Shown: positions 24,201-38,604 of the stretch, piece by piece
Layout: every line of letters starts with the position of its first letter
How positions within the stretch are numbered: position 1 is the stretch's first letter
The notes under the pieces: model-generated
The model's database searches: none
Told to the model about the DNA's origin: nothing
The model's input: the letters and a program-made list of their open reading frames with translations, nothing else
Program-made: the position numbers and the translations under genes
Assembly (NCBI RefSeq): GCF_019649055.1
Contig: NW_026570238.1
Coordinates: forward strand, 1,364,001-1,428,000
Direction of reading: 5' to 3'
Length of the DNA stretch: 64,000 nt
DNA from: Paramacrobiotus metropolitanus
Lineage: Eukaryota; Tardigrada; Eutardigrada; Parachela; Macrobiotidae

Positions 24201-24753
24201 GAGAATCATTTGTAACGACCGCAAAAAATATGTTTTATGCAGTACATGTATAGGATTAACTTGGAATGACTGTATTACTAAAACCGTTTGACATCGAAAT
24301 ACTTTTATGTCACCTTTGGTACTGCGTTGATGTCGGTGGGAACAATCACTTAAATGTGCATGATACTGCATTATAACTTTAGAAGAAACATTAAACCTAA
24401 AGTAAGTGCTCTGTTTGAAGTGGTCTAATAATTTTGGCGTTATTCGGATATTTTATAAAGCCAAAAATACTATAATTCATTATACCGTTGCATAACATAC
24501 TATGTACGTGCAATTAGCTATCTCGCGTAGCATACAGCTTACTTACGAAATCCCGCTGCTGGATCAATTTCATATGGGATGAAGCGACTTGGCCACTGCC
24601 GAGCGGAGTTGACCTCGCGAACGGACAAACGTTTTTTCGGAATCAGGATATCATTTTCCAGGATACTCAACCCTTCCAGTGGCTGTGATTCAATGAATTC
24701 TTCTGGATTTGTCACATTTCTAATACGTTGCTGTGAAATGGGAAACGCACTAC
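21271..24753 (-). CDS. astacin metalloprotease with C-terminal hemopexin-like propeller
   Basis: Minus-strand exons are 24753-24547, 24003-23880, 23578-23474, 23097-23062, 22959-22313, 22171-22023 and 21648-21271. All junctions keep frame, giving at least 547 residues. The exon carrying the signal peptide was not found. An ARQWPSRFIPYEI segment marks the mature start. The zinc site HELMHTIGFYHEHSRPDR is intact and assembled across two introns, and the Met-turn SVMHY follows. After a Pro/Thr-rich linker come hemopexin-type blades: DAVLNFLGFFYLFKG, LYWKYS, KLDSVFSYLTYIYFVK and WDNIFVKG. A Cys just before the first blade and the Cys five residues... near the C-terminus (NYCYF) could form the disulfide that closes such propellers, which supports the unspliced end at 21271. 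Astacins are secreted zinc endopeptidases and usually carry CUB, EGF, MAM or ShK domains. Hemopexin propellers are typical of matrix metalloproteases. Confidence 0.85.
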
Positions 24754-24778
24754 CTGGGAAACAAAATTTTCTAGGCAA

Positions 24779-27300
24779 GACTGGTAAGTAATTTATTGTG
24801 CGTAATATAAATAAAGTTCTACAAATGTATTTTAATTAAATTAGCAACTGTAAAATCACCCTGATTACCGTACCACAATACCGATATGTGCAAAAGCTAC
24901 AATTCAATTTAGAGGTTTGTCAAGGGTTTTGTTATTAATACTTCTAGAATATTCTCCTACATGCCAAAGTGCCGGTAATATTATAATACTGCTGTATGCT
25001 ATACACTCTTGCATACCTTGCGTTGGTTGCGCTCATACAAATAAATTAAAGGAAAAAGCTCGAGAAAGCATGCAAAATCACAGACCCCTAACCTCACCTT
25101 GAAAATAATATAAAATAAATTGAAAGAAGGAGTTAATTAAATATAAATTACGCAGAAATGCGCGGCAGCTGTTAAGATGATAAAGCTGCATTTTTACGGA
25201 GGTTTATCCAGGTTCATCCCATGAAAGTTAGATATATCCTGCAGTCCAGGCCAAAGCCATAATACCAGGGCCACATCGTGTGTGGTACAACATGAATTGT
25301 TGGAGGGAACGAATTCTGCCGGTCGACACCGTACCAGAAGTGTTCCAACAAGCAATTCAATGGTGAGAAAATTTGGCAGATGAAGTAATGACTTGCTCTT
25401 GGCCTGCACAGTATTTTGCATTTTTGGGTTGGTGATTTAAGCTAAGGTTGCAAAATTGTCTTTATCTTTTGTGTTGTGACAATCTTAGCGTTGTAGTCAC
25501 ACTGATTTCGTTTAGGTGTTGTTTGAGCTTCCGGTCGTACAAAATTAAACACTGTATTGACGGCCGATCTGATGACGTTTGAATATTTTGTTTGTTTTAA
25601 CAGTAAATAAACCTATGTTGTACTTGTGCAGTTATTGAAGCTGTATGTATATGCAGCAATGCATCAGTTACAGTTTTGTATGGGAACGTTTGCAGGACCA
25701 GTGATGAAGCAAATTTAGGCGAACAAAATGTCGGCACCCTGTGTTGCACCTTGGCATTTACTTAGTTCTCCAAAATTTACTCGAGTTCTGTTACTTCTGT
25801 GTTCCATACACAGAAATATTCAACTTCAGTGCATTATAATCTACCGTAAAACGGTATAGTCCCGGTTCTACGGCAACAATTTTTTGACGTGCTTTAGACA
25901 TCGCCGGCGCACAATACGCCGTCTTTAGAACGGCATGTTTCGGTACATTTATGGAGCCCGTTTTTATATACATTTTCACGTCTAAAATACATAGTCTACG
26001 GAAGTATATATATGGCTTTTGAAACTCAAGAAACAACCATCCTAAGGACATCTTTTGGTTGAAGAAAGCATGAACGTTTTTTTCTCGCATAGAACCGGGG
26101 GCGTACTTATTAAACTATATTACTGGAAATTACTGTACTGTATTATCGGAAACTGTACTGCATGAAATTTAAACAAAGTTTATGAAAGTATGAAAACAAT
26201 CGGAAGGTTTTGCGAAGATTCAGGTTCTAATTGTGCAAAATATGTACGTGAAATATACGGTAAAAGATACAGTTTATCAGTTCTGACTGAATGTAAGTTC
26301 CGTAACGACCAATAGATATCCAACATACAACACCTTTACTGTCTGACAGACTTCTGGTTGTGAAACCGCACCGGATTTTAATGATTTTCGTCATGTCCAT
26401 AGACTACATTTATTTTTTATTAACATTTTTATTTAGTGCGCTTACATTTAATTACGCCGGTGCTGCCATATATTAAATACTTATACAGTGCTATTTATCA
26501 TAAGGGAATATTACGGGAAAGCTCTGCGAAATGGCCGCTAATTATTTATCTGCCGACTGCTTTATGCTTTCCCCATACTCGTATCCTTGCAAACTTAAAA
26601 TAATTAGAATGATAATACAATATATAAACGCAAAACCGGAAATTAATAAGCCGAAATAGGCATAGTTAAAATCAAGACACCATATCTGAACTTTAATAGT
26701 AATATCAGTTATTTACAGTAACTGTCATTAAGTAATAATCAAAATCGGTAAGGTTTTCCAAAATATTGTAAAGTTACAACATTTACGGTGATTTACCGGG
26801 TTTACTTATTAATTATTATGGTGAATACGGTTGTGCAGTTTCGCCTCGGTTTGGTGCATACGGTTGTGCAGCATCTTGGCGCTTTTGGAATCACAGACAG
26901 TTTCCTGTTTAATAATTAATAGCTGCTTTCCGCTTTCGCTTTCTTATGTTTTGTGATTTTTTGTCATTTATGATTTATGTAAAAACTTATTACTTATGGT
27001 GTACTTGCGAAGTTTTGCGGCTTATCGTTCATCAATCAGCAGTTTGATTAAGTAACAATAGTTTGCTGTATCCTGTGAAACAAATATTTGTGGGCTATGC
27101 GCTGGATGAATTAGCGCAAGTTTAATTTTTTCGGTTTGATAACTTTGATTGCAATATGTAATTCTATGTTTCATGAATTGGGATGTATGGGAGCCAGTCA
27201 GTGGAAGAGCACTGTGGAATCTAGTTAGGAACACCAGGACGTGTCCTGAGTTTAGTTTAACCGTTTATTGCTGGCAGTTGCTGTTTGTGTACTATAACAA
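24779..27300. other. region upstream of the astacin and KIAA0930 genes
   Basis: The region lies between two divergently transcribed genes and should contain the promoters of both, plus the missing first exon(s) of the astacin. The minus-strand frames at 25421-25194 and 26090-25791 were considered for that exon. The first has a hydrophobic run (ALVLWLWPGL) but no donor in the right phase. The second resembles nothing I know. No repeats stand out. Confidence 0.5.
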
Positions 27301-29658
<2,358 letters not shown>

Positions 29659-30030
29659 GTGTGCTTGCAGACATCTTTCGTTTGGACATTGATTACTGTG
29701 TATTGGTTGTATTCGTTGTTATTTCCAGTTATCTCTTATATTGTGTATTGTGATGCAAGTGTTTTGAGCCCGGTGAATAAGTAACATTCGTAAAATAAGT
29801 ATTTCGACATTTCTCGGTTTGGTCTTTGAATGCTGTTATTTTCTTAAAACACGTATTTGCAAGGGCCACTGTCCATCGGTAACGTTTTTTTGGTGATTCA
29901 GAAGCAGCGTTCGAAGAACGAAAGATTAAAAATTTATCGATCAACCCAAAACAAGTTCCTAATCTGAAGAAGAACTGTTTCAACACAGTAAAACAAGTCG
30001 CAGCAATATTCATCCGTAAAAGCAATGTTT

Positions 30031-32403
30031 TCAGTTAACAGACATGGAGTCGCTTTCTTCCGACAAGAGCTTGAGTAACATATCCTTTTCTTCCTTGATT
30101 CTTTCTTTACAGGCATCTAGAACATTAAAAAGCAAATCACAGGCTTTAGCCATGTCGTCTTTCTCCGTCTCGCTCAGGCTTCTGGTGTCGATGCGCGGCT
30201 GGCGTTTTGCTCTCTCCGTCAAATATCGATCGTGCAGCTGAATATTGGTTGCCAGTTCTTGAGCTCGATTCTGCGAACATTCAGTGAATATTAACAATAA
30301 ACAGGGTAGGTAGCAACAAAACAACAATGCAAAATGCAACCATGTAATACGCAAAAACCACGATGCAATAAGTTACGATAAATCCGTTCAAGCTTATCGC
30401 CAATTTTTGGCATGCACTTCTTCACACCTTCAAATTCCTTTCAGGTGCTTCCATCGATGCCTTCATTTGTGACACTTGATCGAAAAGATCGGTTTCAAAT
30501 TTGGAAAGAGGCTGACCTATCCGCGCGATGGTAGGCTGATTGCTCGCAATCTAAAAAGACAGCGGAAATGTAAAACAACAACTCTGGCTGGATGAACAAC
30601 TACTCACAGCAACTTACACGCAATTGACGCAATACAAATTTATCCAACTTATCACGATAACTGGAAGACAACTGTTTGTTTGTCTCGGCTTTGCTCTCAA
30701 GCTGTCGGAGATCATTTTCGATGAGTGTGGATTTTTCCTTGCACAGTGCAGCCAGCGCGTGTTCCTTCTTCAGTTGGTCGTACATCTCGTTGAATCCGAC
30801 GATGGGCACAGGAAAGAGATTCTCCGGATCAGGATTATCCTTTTGTGCTTGGTACCACATGTATGAGCTGAGACCAGGGGGAACTTTTTCCAAATACTGC
30901 TTTTCCATTTCTTTAGTGTGAGCGACCTTGGCCTGAACATCCTCTACGAGCATACTTTGCAAATGTGCTCTTTGTGCAGGCTGCATGAGGAATGAAAACA
31001 ATTCCGAAGCAGGGGTGCGACGTATATTTCCGTCATTTTGTCGTTCTAGGACATGGAATAATAGTTCACATCTACAAAAGCAAATTATGTCAAGGTGATT
31101 TCACAACTGCACGTTTCTCCCGCATCTGTACATTAGTAGTTAGCACTTAACGATGCAACAGCGAATTTTCGCTGACTAATTAATTTCAGGTCTACCAAAG
31201 GCTGTAAACAAATTCGAGGTTTTGTAGCAACGACATCACACTTTTCTGATTAATGAATTTGTGAACTTACTTATTATCTGGAAGAGGAGCAACGCCGTCG
31301 ATTTCCACTTGAACATTCGGCAGATCTCCTAAAAGCTTATGTAACAGCTCCGCCAATTCCCTTCTGACTTCGTACACTTCGGTATCCGTCTTGTTAAAGA
31401 TCATCCGGATGACGCCTTCATTACTTCCCGGATCCCGCTTAGGCATGTAAACAACACACTGAAAGTACCATAAAATTCATTAAAAAGTGAACAACCAAAA
31501 CGTAATAAATAACACCGTAATTATTAAGTACCATATGTTCACGATTTCGAATTGTTTTAGTGGCTGCTTTATTTGCGCAACGCTATGCATCGGACTTCAA
31601 AAACTACGAACCTTCCACTTGCAAAACGCATTGTCAGGCGCAATCTCCAGAGTCTGCCCTTGACTATGAAAAGCCTTCCCACAGCCGATGGTAGCCAAAA
31701 CGGAATTGTATTTAGCTATGATCGGATCCCGGTCATCTCCGAAGATAAAGGGACTTTGGATGCACGTAGCCAAGCGAGCGGCATACTCTGCTTCCGACAT
31801 GGGCCCACCTGGGGCGGGTTGAGCGCCAAACACATTTGGCTGAGTTGGTTGCGCTCCGAAGAACGTTCCTCCTGTCGTTTGGGTACCACTGAAGAAGCCG
31901 CCCGATGGCTGGGCTGGCTGACTAAGCCCAGAAAAAAAAGACGACTGCGGCTGCGCTGATTGAGCGGTTGCACCGAAACCACCGAACGTTCCACTGCTTG
32001 TGGTAGGTGCACCGAATCCCCCTGTCAATTTAACGATTAACCAAATTATAATTGCCTATTTTTGAAAACGCTGTCTTAGCCTGACTGCGCCGATTGTCGG
32101 GTACTTGAATCAGATAATGTAACATATTAACTATTTTTGAATGGAGGATTTTCTAGGTGGAATCACTGGAATCGTAATTCCCCTGAGTGTACTTATGTGC
32201 CTGCAAATGTTAGACAAAATTGTAAATAAGACTGCCTGCCAATCCTTACCAAAAGCGCTCCCACCGAAACCTGGGGCAGCGTTTGGAGCCGTTGATCCGA
32301 AAGCGAATCCCGTGCTTCCTCCAAACGTGGGCTGCTGCCCGGATACGGCTGGTGTTGAAGCAGGAGCTCCAAATGCGTTTCCACCAAAAACGTTGGTATT
32401 TGC
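30031..32403 (-). CDS. Nup54: nucleoporin p54 (Nup54), first exon unresolved
   Basis: Minus-strand exons are 32403-32250, 32021-31612, 31458-31271, 31071-30618, 30550-30428 and 30270-30031, all in frame, ending SMSVN-stop. The N-terminal part is an FG-repeat region (FGG, AFGA, FGGS, FGAQ). The Nup54 core follows: DDRDPIIAKYNSV, then VVYMPKRDPGSNEG, then DNPDPENLFPVPIVGF. The C-terminus is predicted coiled coil. Nup54 joins Nup62 and Nup58 in the central channel subcomplex of the nuclear pore, where the FG repeats bind transport receptors. The first coding exon with the ATG must lie upstream of the acceptor ctacag at 32404. I found no ATG exon with a phase-compatible donor. The gene faces the SCAF-like gene head-to-head, so 32404-33087 probably contains two divergent promoters. 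Confidence 0.93.
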
Positions 32404-32593
32404 CTGTAGTTTGTTGCAAAAACCTTGTGGATCAGGACATATGAGAATTACGCGACCAAGTAAAGCCTGCTCGAACTAGCATAATTTCCTAGCTGCTCTA
32501 GCAGTATCGCACTTCCAGGCAGCTGTTTTCAAATTCCAAAATGTCCACACTTCCCGTTTTTAAACAAACGAACCAAAGGGGAAAATTTAAAAA

Positions 32594-32755
32594 ATGAACT
32601 TTCGAAAAGAACTTATACTTCGCAATGAGAGAAGCAGAATAAAACCGCTTCTGGCTATGCTTCTGGTGGTGTCGTATTTGCTACGGTCTGCGCAGTGGGC
32701 AACCTCCACGGATTTGGTTTATCACGCAAATCTTCAAGCAGTTCGTTCGTTATAG
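32594..32755 (+). CDS. possible small ORF, 53 codons, between Nup54 and the SCAF-like gene
   Basis: An ATG preceded by aaaaa opens a 53-residue frame, too short for routine ORF calling. It starts MNFRKELILRNERSRIK, continues with a hydrophobic stretch (PLLAMLLVVSYLL) and ends in a polar tail (HANLQAVRSL). A short basic N-terminus, one membrane segment and a polar tail would suit a small membrane or mitochondrial protein. I recognise no family. It sits in the presumed divergent promoter region, so it could equally be a chance frame or an upstream ORF in a 5' leader. Confidence 0.25.
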   Translation: MNFRKELILRNERSRIKPLLAMLLVVSYLLRSAQWATSTDLVYHANLQAVRSL

Positions 32756-33087
32756 AAGTAGCAGTACGAGTTTACCGAAAAATGCAGACATATCAATCTT
32801 ATCATATCAATCTTATGTTCACTGAACTTTTGCTACAATTTTTATTTATAAATTTATATTAATTGTAAGTTGTGAATTTATAAGACTGGATGTGATTGGT
32901 AAGAAAGTGCTGTACTTACATAATTATTTGAAGTCGATTATGTGACAACTCTTGAATTCGGGAATTTTAATTCGTGAACGTTGCTTTGTGCAAGTGTGCG
33001 CCGTAAGACGATAAGAGAATAATTATTATGGTGGAACCCCTACTTGCTTGTTACGTATTGAGTCAGTAGGCTACAGGATCTGTTATT

Positions 33088-36000
33088 ATGGATACCCCAA
33101 AACTTTCCTCGTCGAATGAAAACGTCAAAAGCGCGGACACCGAGAACTTATTCCAGAAGCCTAGAACTGCGTCGCTGACCGACAAAACGTCGGACAAGAA
33201 ATCGCGAAAACGCTCGCGATCTGGAAGTCCAGTATCCCAGAAGAAATTGTTGTCCTTCATTTCGCCAGCCTCGGCTCTTTTGGTGCAGTCCAAGTCGTCT
33301 TCTGAGAAGAAGTCGAAGAGTAAAAGAAGTGACAAGACCAAAAGCGACAAAGCTAAACGAAAGAAATCCAAAAAGCAAAGTTCCAAAAAGTCGAAGCGCA
33401 GCCGAGCACAGCCAAAGACTGCACCGCCCATTGCTGCCCCTTCCGAGCTTCCTTTGACGCCGAAGGATACACCTCCTGCGTCCCCGCCGGCACAGGCGGA
33501 GCTGCCGACCAGTGCAGTTGCTTCGAAGCAACCTCCTGAGGATATTTGTGAAGAGAAAGTTGCAGTGAGCGTTGTTGCGCCACTGGTGCCGCTGGGCCAC
33601 ACGCCTCCTGAGCCGAGTCCTAATTCTCCCAGTTCACCAGGAAGCGACGTCAAGCCTGCGACCAAATCAACTCTGCCCTCTTCATTCGCATTGAATACGG
33701 TGGCTGGATTGCGCGGAAAGGTTCCTCTCAAAAAAGTGCGCAGTACTGATGCAATTCCCGCGGGGGAATATGAACAACTACGAAAGGAATTTTCCAAAAA
33801 GGTAAGCCAGACGTAAAAGACTTTTTGGCCTTTTCAGATTAAAAACAAATATTATGAAGACGAAGTAATTTGTTAATTGTTGAAGCCAGGTGCTGTTTAC
33901 ATTTAAAATGCAATTGTTTGGCGCGCATTGGGCTTGTTTATTTAGAAATTGTTAATTGCAGTACATGTAAATTTACCATCGATAAACACTCGGCAGGCGT
34001 CGAAAAGACCAGCTGGTTTGTTTTCGACAGAAGAATTACAGTAATAGAAAGCGCAGTGGGCACTGGGCAGTGCTATTTACCATTTGTAGGTGCTTAAATT
34101 TGTAGTCTGTCATGTCTTATCGGATGGTACGTGGAAATACGCTGGGATCGTCTGAATAACAATTTTTGCAGATAGTCGATGCCTTTCGCAGCAGTAAGCC
34201 TCATTCGCGCAGTCGCATTTTGACCCTTGCCGAAGTGGCAACGAAAAAGGCTTATTTGTACAAATCCACAGAGAAGATTCTAGCTAAACAGATGGACAAG
34301 ATGGTTGAAGGAAACTTCGAAGGCGTCATTGCCTGTTTGTACTTGGTAGACGCCATAGTTTCGCGAGCGAAAAAGGAATTCGGAAAAAGTAAAGAAAAAT
34401 TTAGTGACCGGCTATTGCCTACTGTAATGAAACATCTAAACCGCACTATGGAAATGCAGCTGCCACCATCCCTGTCAACAAAAGCCATGGATCTCATTGC
34501 AGAAAAAACTATAGAAATGCAGCGTATCAAGGTACTGTAAGCATGCTACAATACCATCGCTGTTGCACGACCGACGCCAACAGTTGTTTAGATTTTTCTG
34601 TTGAAAGAATTTAATTTAAACTGTGCATAACTTACGTCTGTAGAAAGAAGCCCTGCGACTCGTCAACAATTGGCTTGAAAAGAAAGCATTTCGTGACCTC
34701 GAAGGACAGCTGCTTAGTTTCCGAAAGAAATGGTTGCCACAATTTCCAGCTACCAAAACCGACAAATTTCACCCTAGCTTTTCAGTAAAGACTAAAAAGC
34801 TCCGACTGAATATACCAAAAGAACTTGAAGTTACGGAATCACCTCCGTCGCCCCCGCGATCTCTCAGTCCGGTCCCACTGCCCCCTGCCTTGCCTTTGCC
34901 AGTTCCTGCTCTCAATAAACCTATGCAGAATACCCCCGCATTCAGTGTTATGGTGGTTAATAAAACTGGCCTGACTGCGGTGCCTCCTCCACCCCCTTTA
35001 AAGAACGCGTCGAACCAAGAAGTAGACTCGCTTGAATCACGCGTAAAAGCTTTGTCGGGCCAAGGATTGACCACAACTCGAACCGCGGTTGTGGACTTTC
35101 AACCTCCTTTACTTCCGCTTCCTGCAGCCATGCTGATGTCAGTGCCGCCCCCTCCTAATGGCATTTTACAACCTTTGCCTCCTCCAGTGGTACCTTTTGC
35201 GAGTATGCGGTCTGGTTTGCCAGTTTATAATATGCTTGTAAGTGATGTGTTTAAAGTTATATCACACAGAAATATATTAGAAGGATGCAAAAATATCAAT
35301 AGTTTTATGTGGGGTGAAATTTGTATTAAGTGTTTATTCAATGGCTCATTTTGTAGTCCCAAGGTTTACTTCCTCTTCCGGTCGGTGTGGCTGTGGATAA
35401 TTCACAACTGACCACACCAGTGGCATCTGCCACCAATGCAGATGAGCTCTCCGCATTTTATAATGACATAAAGTAAGCAAGGCACCTACTAATCCGTCTG
35501 CAGTGCAGTATCTGGTTTCAGCTGACACCTGTTTTAGGACAGTGGTTGCTGCACCAAAGAACGATCAGGGAGAAGTGAGAAATGTACCGCTTACAGGCAG
35601 CAGCAAGCCTGCCACTGTGCCTCAAGTGGGTAATAGTTTGCCACAACGGCGTGCTTTGTTGCCACCTGTACCCGATCCAGTCGGAACTGAGGCGGACTGG
35701 AGGAGGTGGTGTGGATTCGGCCCAAAACCTCGAGGCATGCATTATTCAGGTGAGTTGCTTTCTGTTTCTTATTTGTTTTGTGACAGGTCATGGTGTAACG
35801 TTTTCGTGACAATTTACTGACGGTTTCTGTAGTGGTGACGCGAACGTTGCATGTACGTGTTTTGCCAAAAGACTGTGATGCTGCACGTAATAAGGCGATC
35901 CTGTGTCGATTGTTTTCACGCTTTGTGGTCAACGATGAGCCGGTGGATGTTGTGGTGGATCCCTATAACAACTTTGCTGTTATTACGATGGAAAATCGAG

Positions 36001-36851
36001 CTCGAGCTCATCAAGCTAAGCGAGAAATACTCGGCAACCCGGACGTTAACCGCAACAAGCAGGAGGGAGCTCGCAAATGGGATGCTGAACTGGAGGAAAG
36101 TGAGCGATTCATTGTGATGGCCATACGAAGCGGAAGAATGCAGTTAGATTGGTGAGGTAGTTAATAGTCAAAGATTTCTCAAAGGGGAATCTGTCCATTA
36201 TTGTCAAGTGGCGCAGCTTATGTTCAGCCCGCCCGCTTGGAGATTGATTCTAACGGTCAGCGGCCAGCATATGGATGCGGTATTTAAACTGGCTGGACAG
36301 CCATTGCTAATACATTCGCCGATTAGCTGAAAAAAATTTTCGGGCTTCGTTATGTTGTGACCTTAACGATAGCACTGTTTCGATTTGTGATGAAACTCCG
36401 AGAAGTACCAGTCTTGTTTGTTAATGCGTAGAGAATACAATAATTGTACATAATATTCAGTATTTTTGGCGATCATTCTCGTTATTAAGTTTTTTTGTAC
36501 GAGTATGTCAGACTGTGTGCTTATCGTGCTAAAAATTTACGTATCTGCAGGTATCCTAGCGAGTATATCAAGAAGAACTTCTCGCGATATTGGGAAGTAT
36601 CTCCCTTTGGATGTGCGTATATCCCATGGAACAGTTTATGGACTGCTAAGACGGATCGGCACCGGGTTAATCCAACATTTGATCCAGGGAAATTTCGTCA
36701 GTTTGCGCAGAATATGCTCGCTGATGGAACGACAGCGATTTTGCCCGATTCGCTGTATCCTCAAGATAGACCTATTTACGCGGAGGTGATTAATAATCAT
36801 CCTTATTTTTCAAAACAAATTTTTCCTCATAGACGCGGAGCACGATATTAA
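33088..36851 (+). CDS. CID- and RRM-containing protein (SCAF4/SCAF8-like)
   Basis: Seven exons in frame (33088-33801, 34172-34531, 34644-35237, 35357-35472, 35538-35749, 35833-36151, 36551-36851) give 871 residues. Residues 1-238 are disordered, Lys/Ser-rich then Pro-rich, with nuclear-localisation-like KKSKKQSSKKSKRSR. A CTD-interacting domain-like helical region follows at about 239-400 (KAYLYKSTEKILAKQ, CLYLVDAIVSRAKKEFGK, LRLVNNWLEKKAF). A long Pro-rich linker leads to an RRM-like segment near 680 (LHVRVLPKDC, RLFSRFVV, NFAVITM). The last 100 residues have a WYPSEYIKKNFSRYW block and RYWEVSPFGCAYIP. CID+RRM proteins of the SCAF/Nrd1 type bind the RNA polymerase II C-terminal domain and nascent RNA. 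The long N-terminal extension before the CID is unusual for SCAF4/8, where the CID is N-terminal. AATAAA at 37005-37010 is a likely poly(A) signal. Confidence 0.7.
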
Positions 36852-38604
36852 ACTCTATGGTTCTGGATGTAAAAACACGTTTTCTTTCGTTTACCGGTTT
36901 TAGATTTCACCGTCTACCATGTGTTGTTTTGTGTTACTGGTTTGTTTATTAACAGTAGTTATTCGAGTTTGAATAATTTGAAAAAATGGACACGGCTGGT
37001 GCATAATAAAAACAGAACTGTACGAGTACGCTAGCGTTAGTGATATGGTTTGGTGAGGGCCGGTTTTGCGTTCATGACAGATACGTAGCATTGTGGTGAT
37101 TGTACTGTAGTTTATATCATTTATAATAACGAAGAAATCACATTTTTGCGCTCTGAAAGTTAATTAATTTTATTTTCCGGCTGTTGTAATGCTGAGGAAT
37201 AGACCTGACACGGCTTACAGTCACCTCTTTTCGTACGCGTACCTCCTATCGAACACGAGTTTTCGAATTATCGTAAATCGTCAAAATTGACTTTGCTATT
37301 TAATAACTAAATAAACTTATCTACTTAATTCATTAAATAAGTTGTATTCCGGTACCGGAGAAAATTTCACAACTCAAAAAGTTACCGTTGGAATTGAAGG
37401 AAGCAAAACGAAAAGCCCAGTACATGATTATTTGCTTTCGTTTGCGATACCGAGAACCGACCGAACGCCGGCTCTCAGCCCGTACGGTAGCGTCGGTAGG
37501 TGCGGTAGTACGGTACAAAGGTTAGCGACAGGACTCAGCCGTAATGTCGATTTTCAAATCAGTTTTGTCGGGCTGCTTTGCTGTTTATGAAAGGAGCAAT
37601 TTCATCGTTAACACATTTTGGATTTAAAATTTTGGTTCCAACTTCCGAGGTCTTGTCGCGGACACCATGTTGATCAATTTCATTTAATTTCGGCTGGATA
37701 AAGAAGCATTTCTTCATCAGTTGATCGTATATAATAATATTATTTTACAGTATATCGCTTTGCGAATGAATAATGATCATGTAGTGAGATTGTTGGATTT
37801 CTTAAAGTCGCAGAAACCGTGAAAACGCTGGATAATACAGAGCGCAGGTAAACACTGTGTATGTGAACAGTGAATGTGAAAATTGTAAAATGTTTTGTTT
37901 CCGAACTTCACATATAGAGACTTACATACTTTATTTGGTACATTGCTACTGGAACTTGGTTAAGAATGGTGGTTACGGACTCACGGTTATGAATCTGTGA
38001 AAAATAAAACCGAGAACGACTGTTGTTCCTTTCAAGCTTCTTTGGTGCCATAATCTATTCTCGGTCCATCTGTGATTCAGTGATACCTACGACATAACGA
38101 CAGTGACAAGTTCCAGCGAACTAAAATTAAATAAGCTCCGAAATTTCAGCGCGAAAACGTGTGCAACGTTGCAATTATTGCTGTTTTATGCCAGAATAAT
38201 CTCTTTTCCCCCTGTTTATTAAATTTTAGACTTTTGCACAAATAGTTAATAGACTAATAGAGTAACACTGCATCGCACCCTCCGTTGCATATCGTACGTC
38301 CGTCGCGTTTTGATTCCATAGTCAGTATTGCTTGTGCTATATTTGTTGCTAGAATTCTGACAATATCCTTGGTTTCCGGCAAGATTTGCTCTGGTAGCGA
38401 GCATACATTATTAACTCACAGGAAAAGGCCAAAACGTCTTGCTATCTGGACAGTGTACTGACTACTGCGTACCGTACATTTTGTGTTTTTTTATTAATGC
38501 GAACTTTTTTTCTACCTTAGCCCTTAGGCCCATTATTTATTTATGCAATTAAATTTCTTTTCAGAGTTGTTTAATTTGTAGCGCCAGAACTGTTACCGTT
38601 CAGG
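36852..38604. other. intergenic region: 3' UTR of the SCAF-like gene and USP9X promoter
   Basis: AATAAA at 37005-37010 probably ends the SCAF-like transcript. From about 37.2 kb to 38.6 kb I see no coding exon. The frame at 37342-37590 is unsupported. The DNA just upstream of 38605 is AT-rich, and the ATG context is ttcaggATGCCA. The aggATG could also follow a splice acceptor, so a non-coding 5' exon is possible. Confidence 0.5.

Noticed and set aside
25194-25421. Minus-strand frame with a hydrophobic run, considered as the astacin signal-peptide exon
   Set aside because: The possible donor (cctcc|gtaaaa) would give the wrong phase for the acceptor at 24754, and the hydrophobic run is short.
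25791-26090. 99-codon minus-strand frame
   Set aside because: No motif or family resemblance and no splice evidence. It is possibly real but unsupported.
33063-33797. 244-codon minus-strand frame opposite the SCAF-like first exon
   Set aside because: It mirrors a low-complexity Ser/Lys/Pro-rich plus-strand exon. Its Gly/Ala/Ser/Leu content is the antisense shadow, while the plus strand continues through phased exons.
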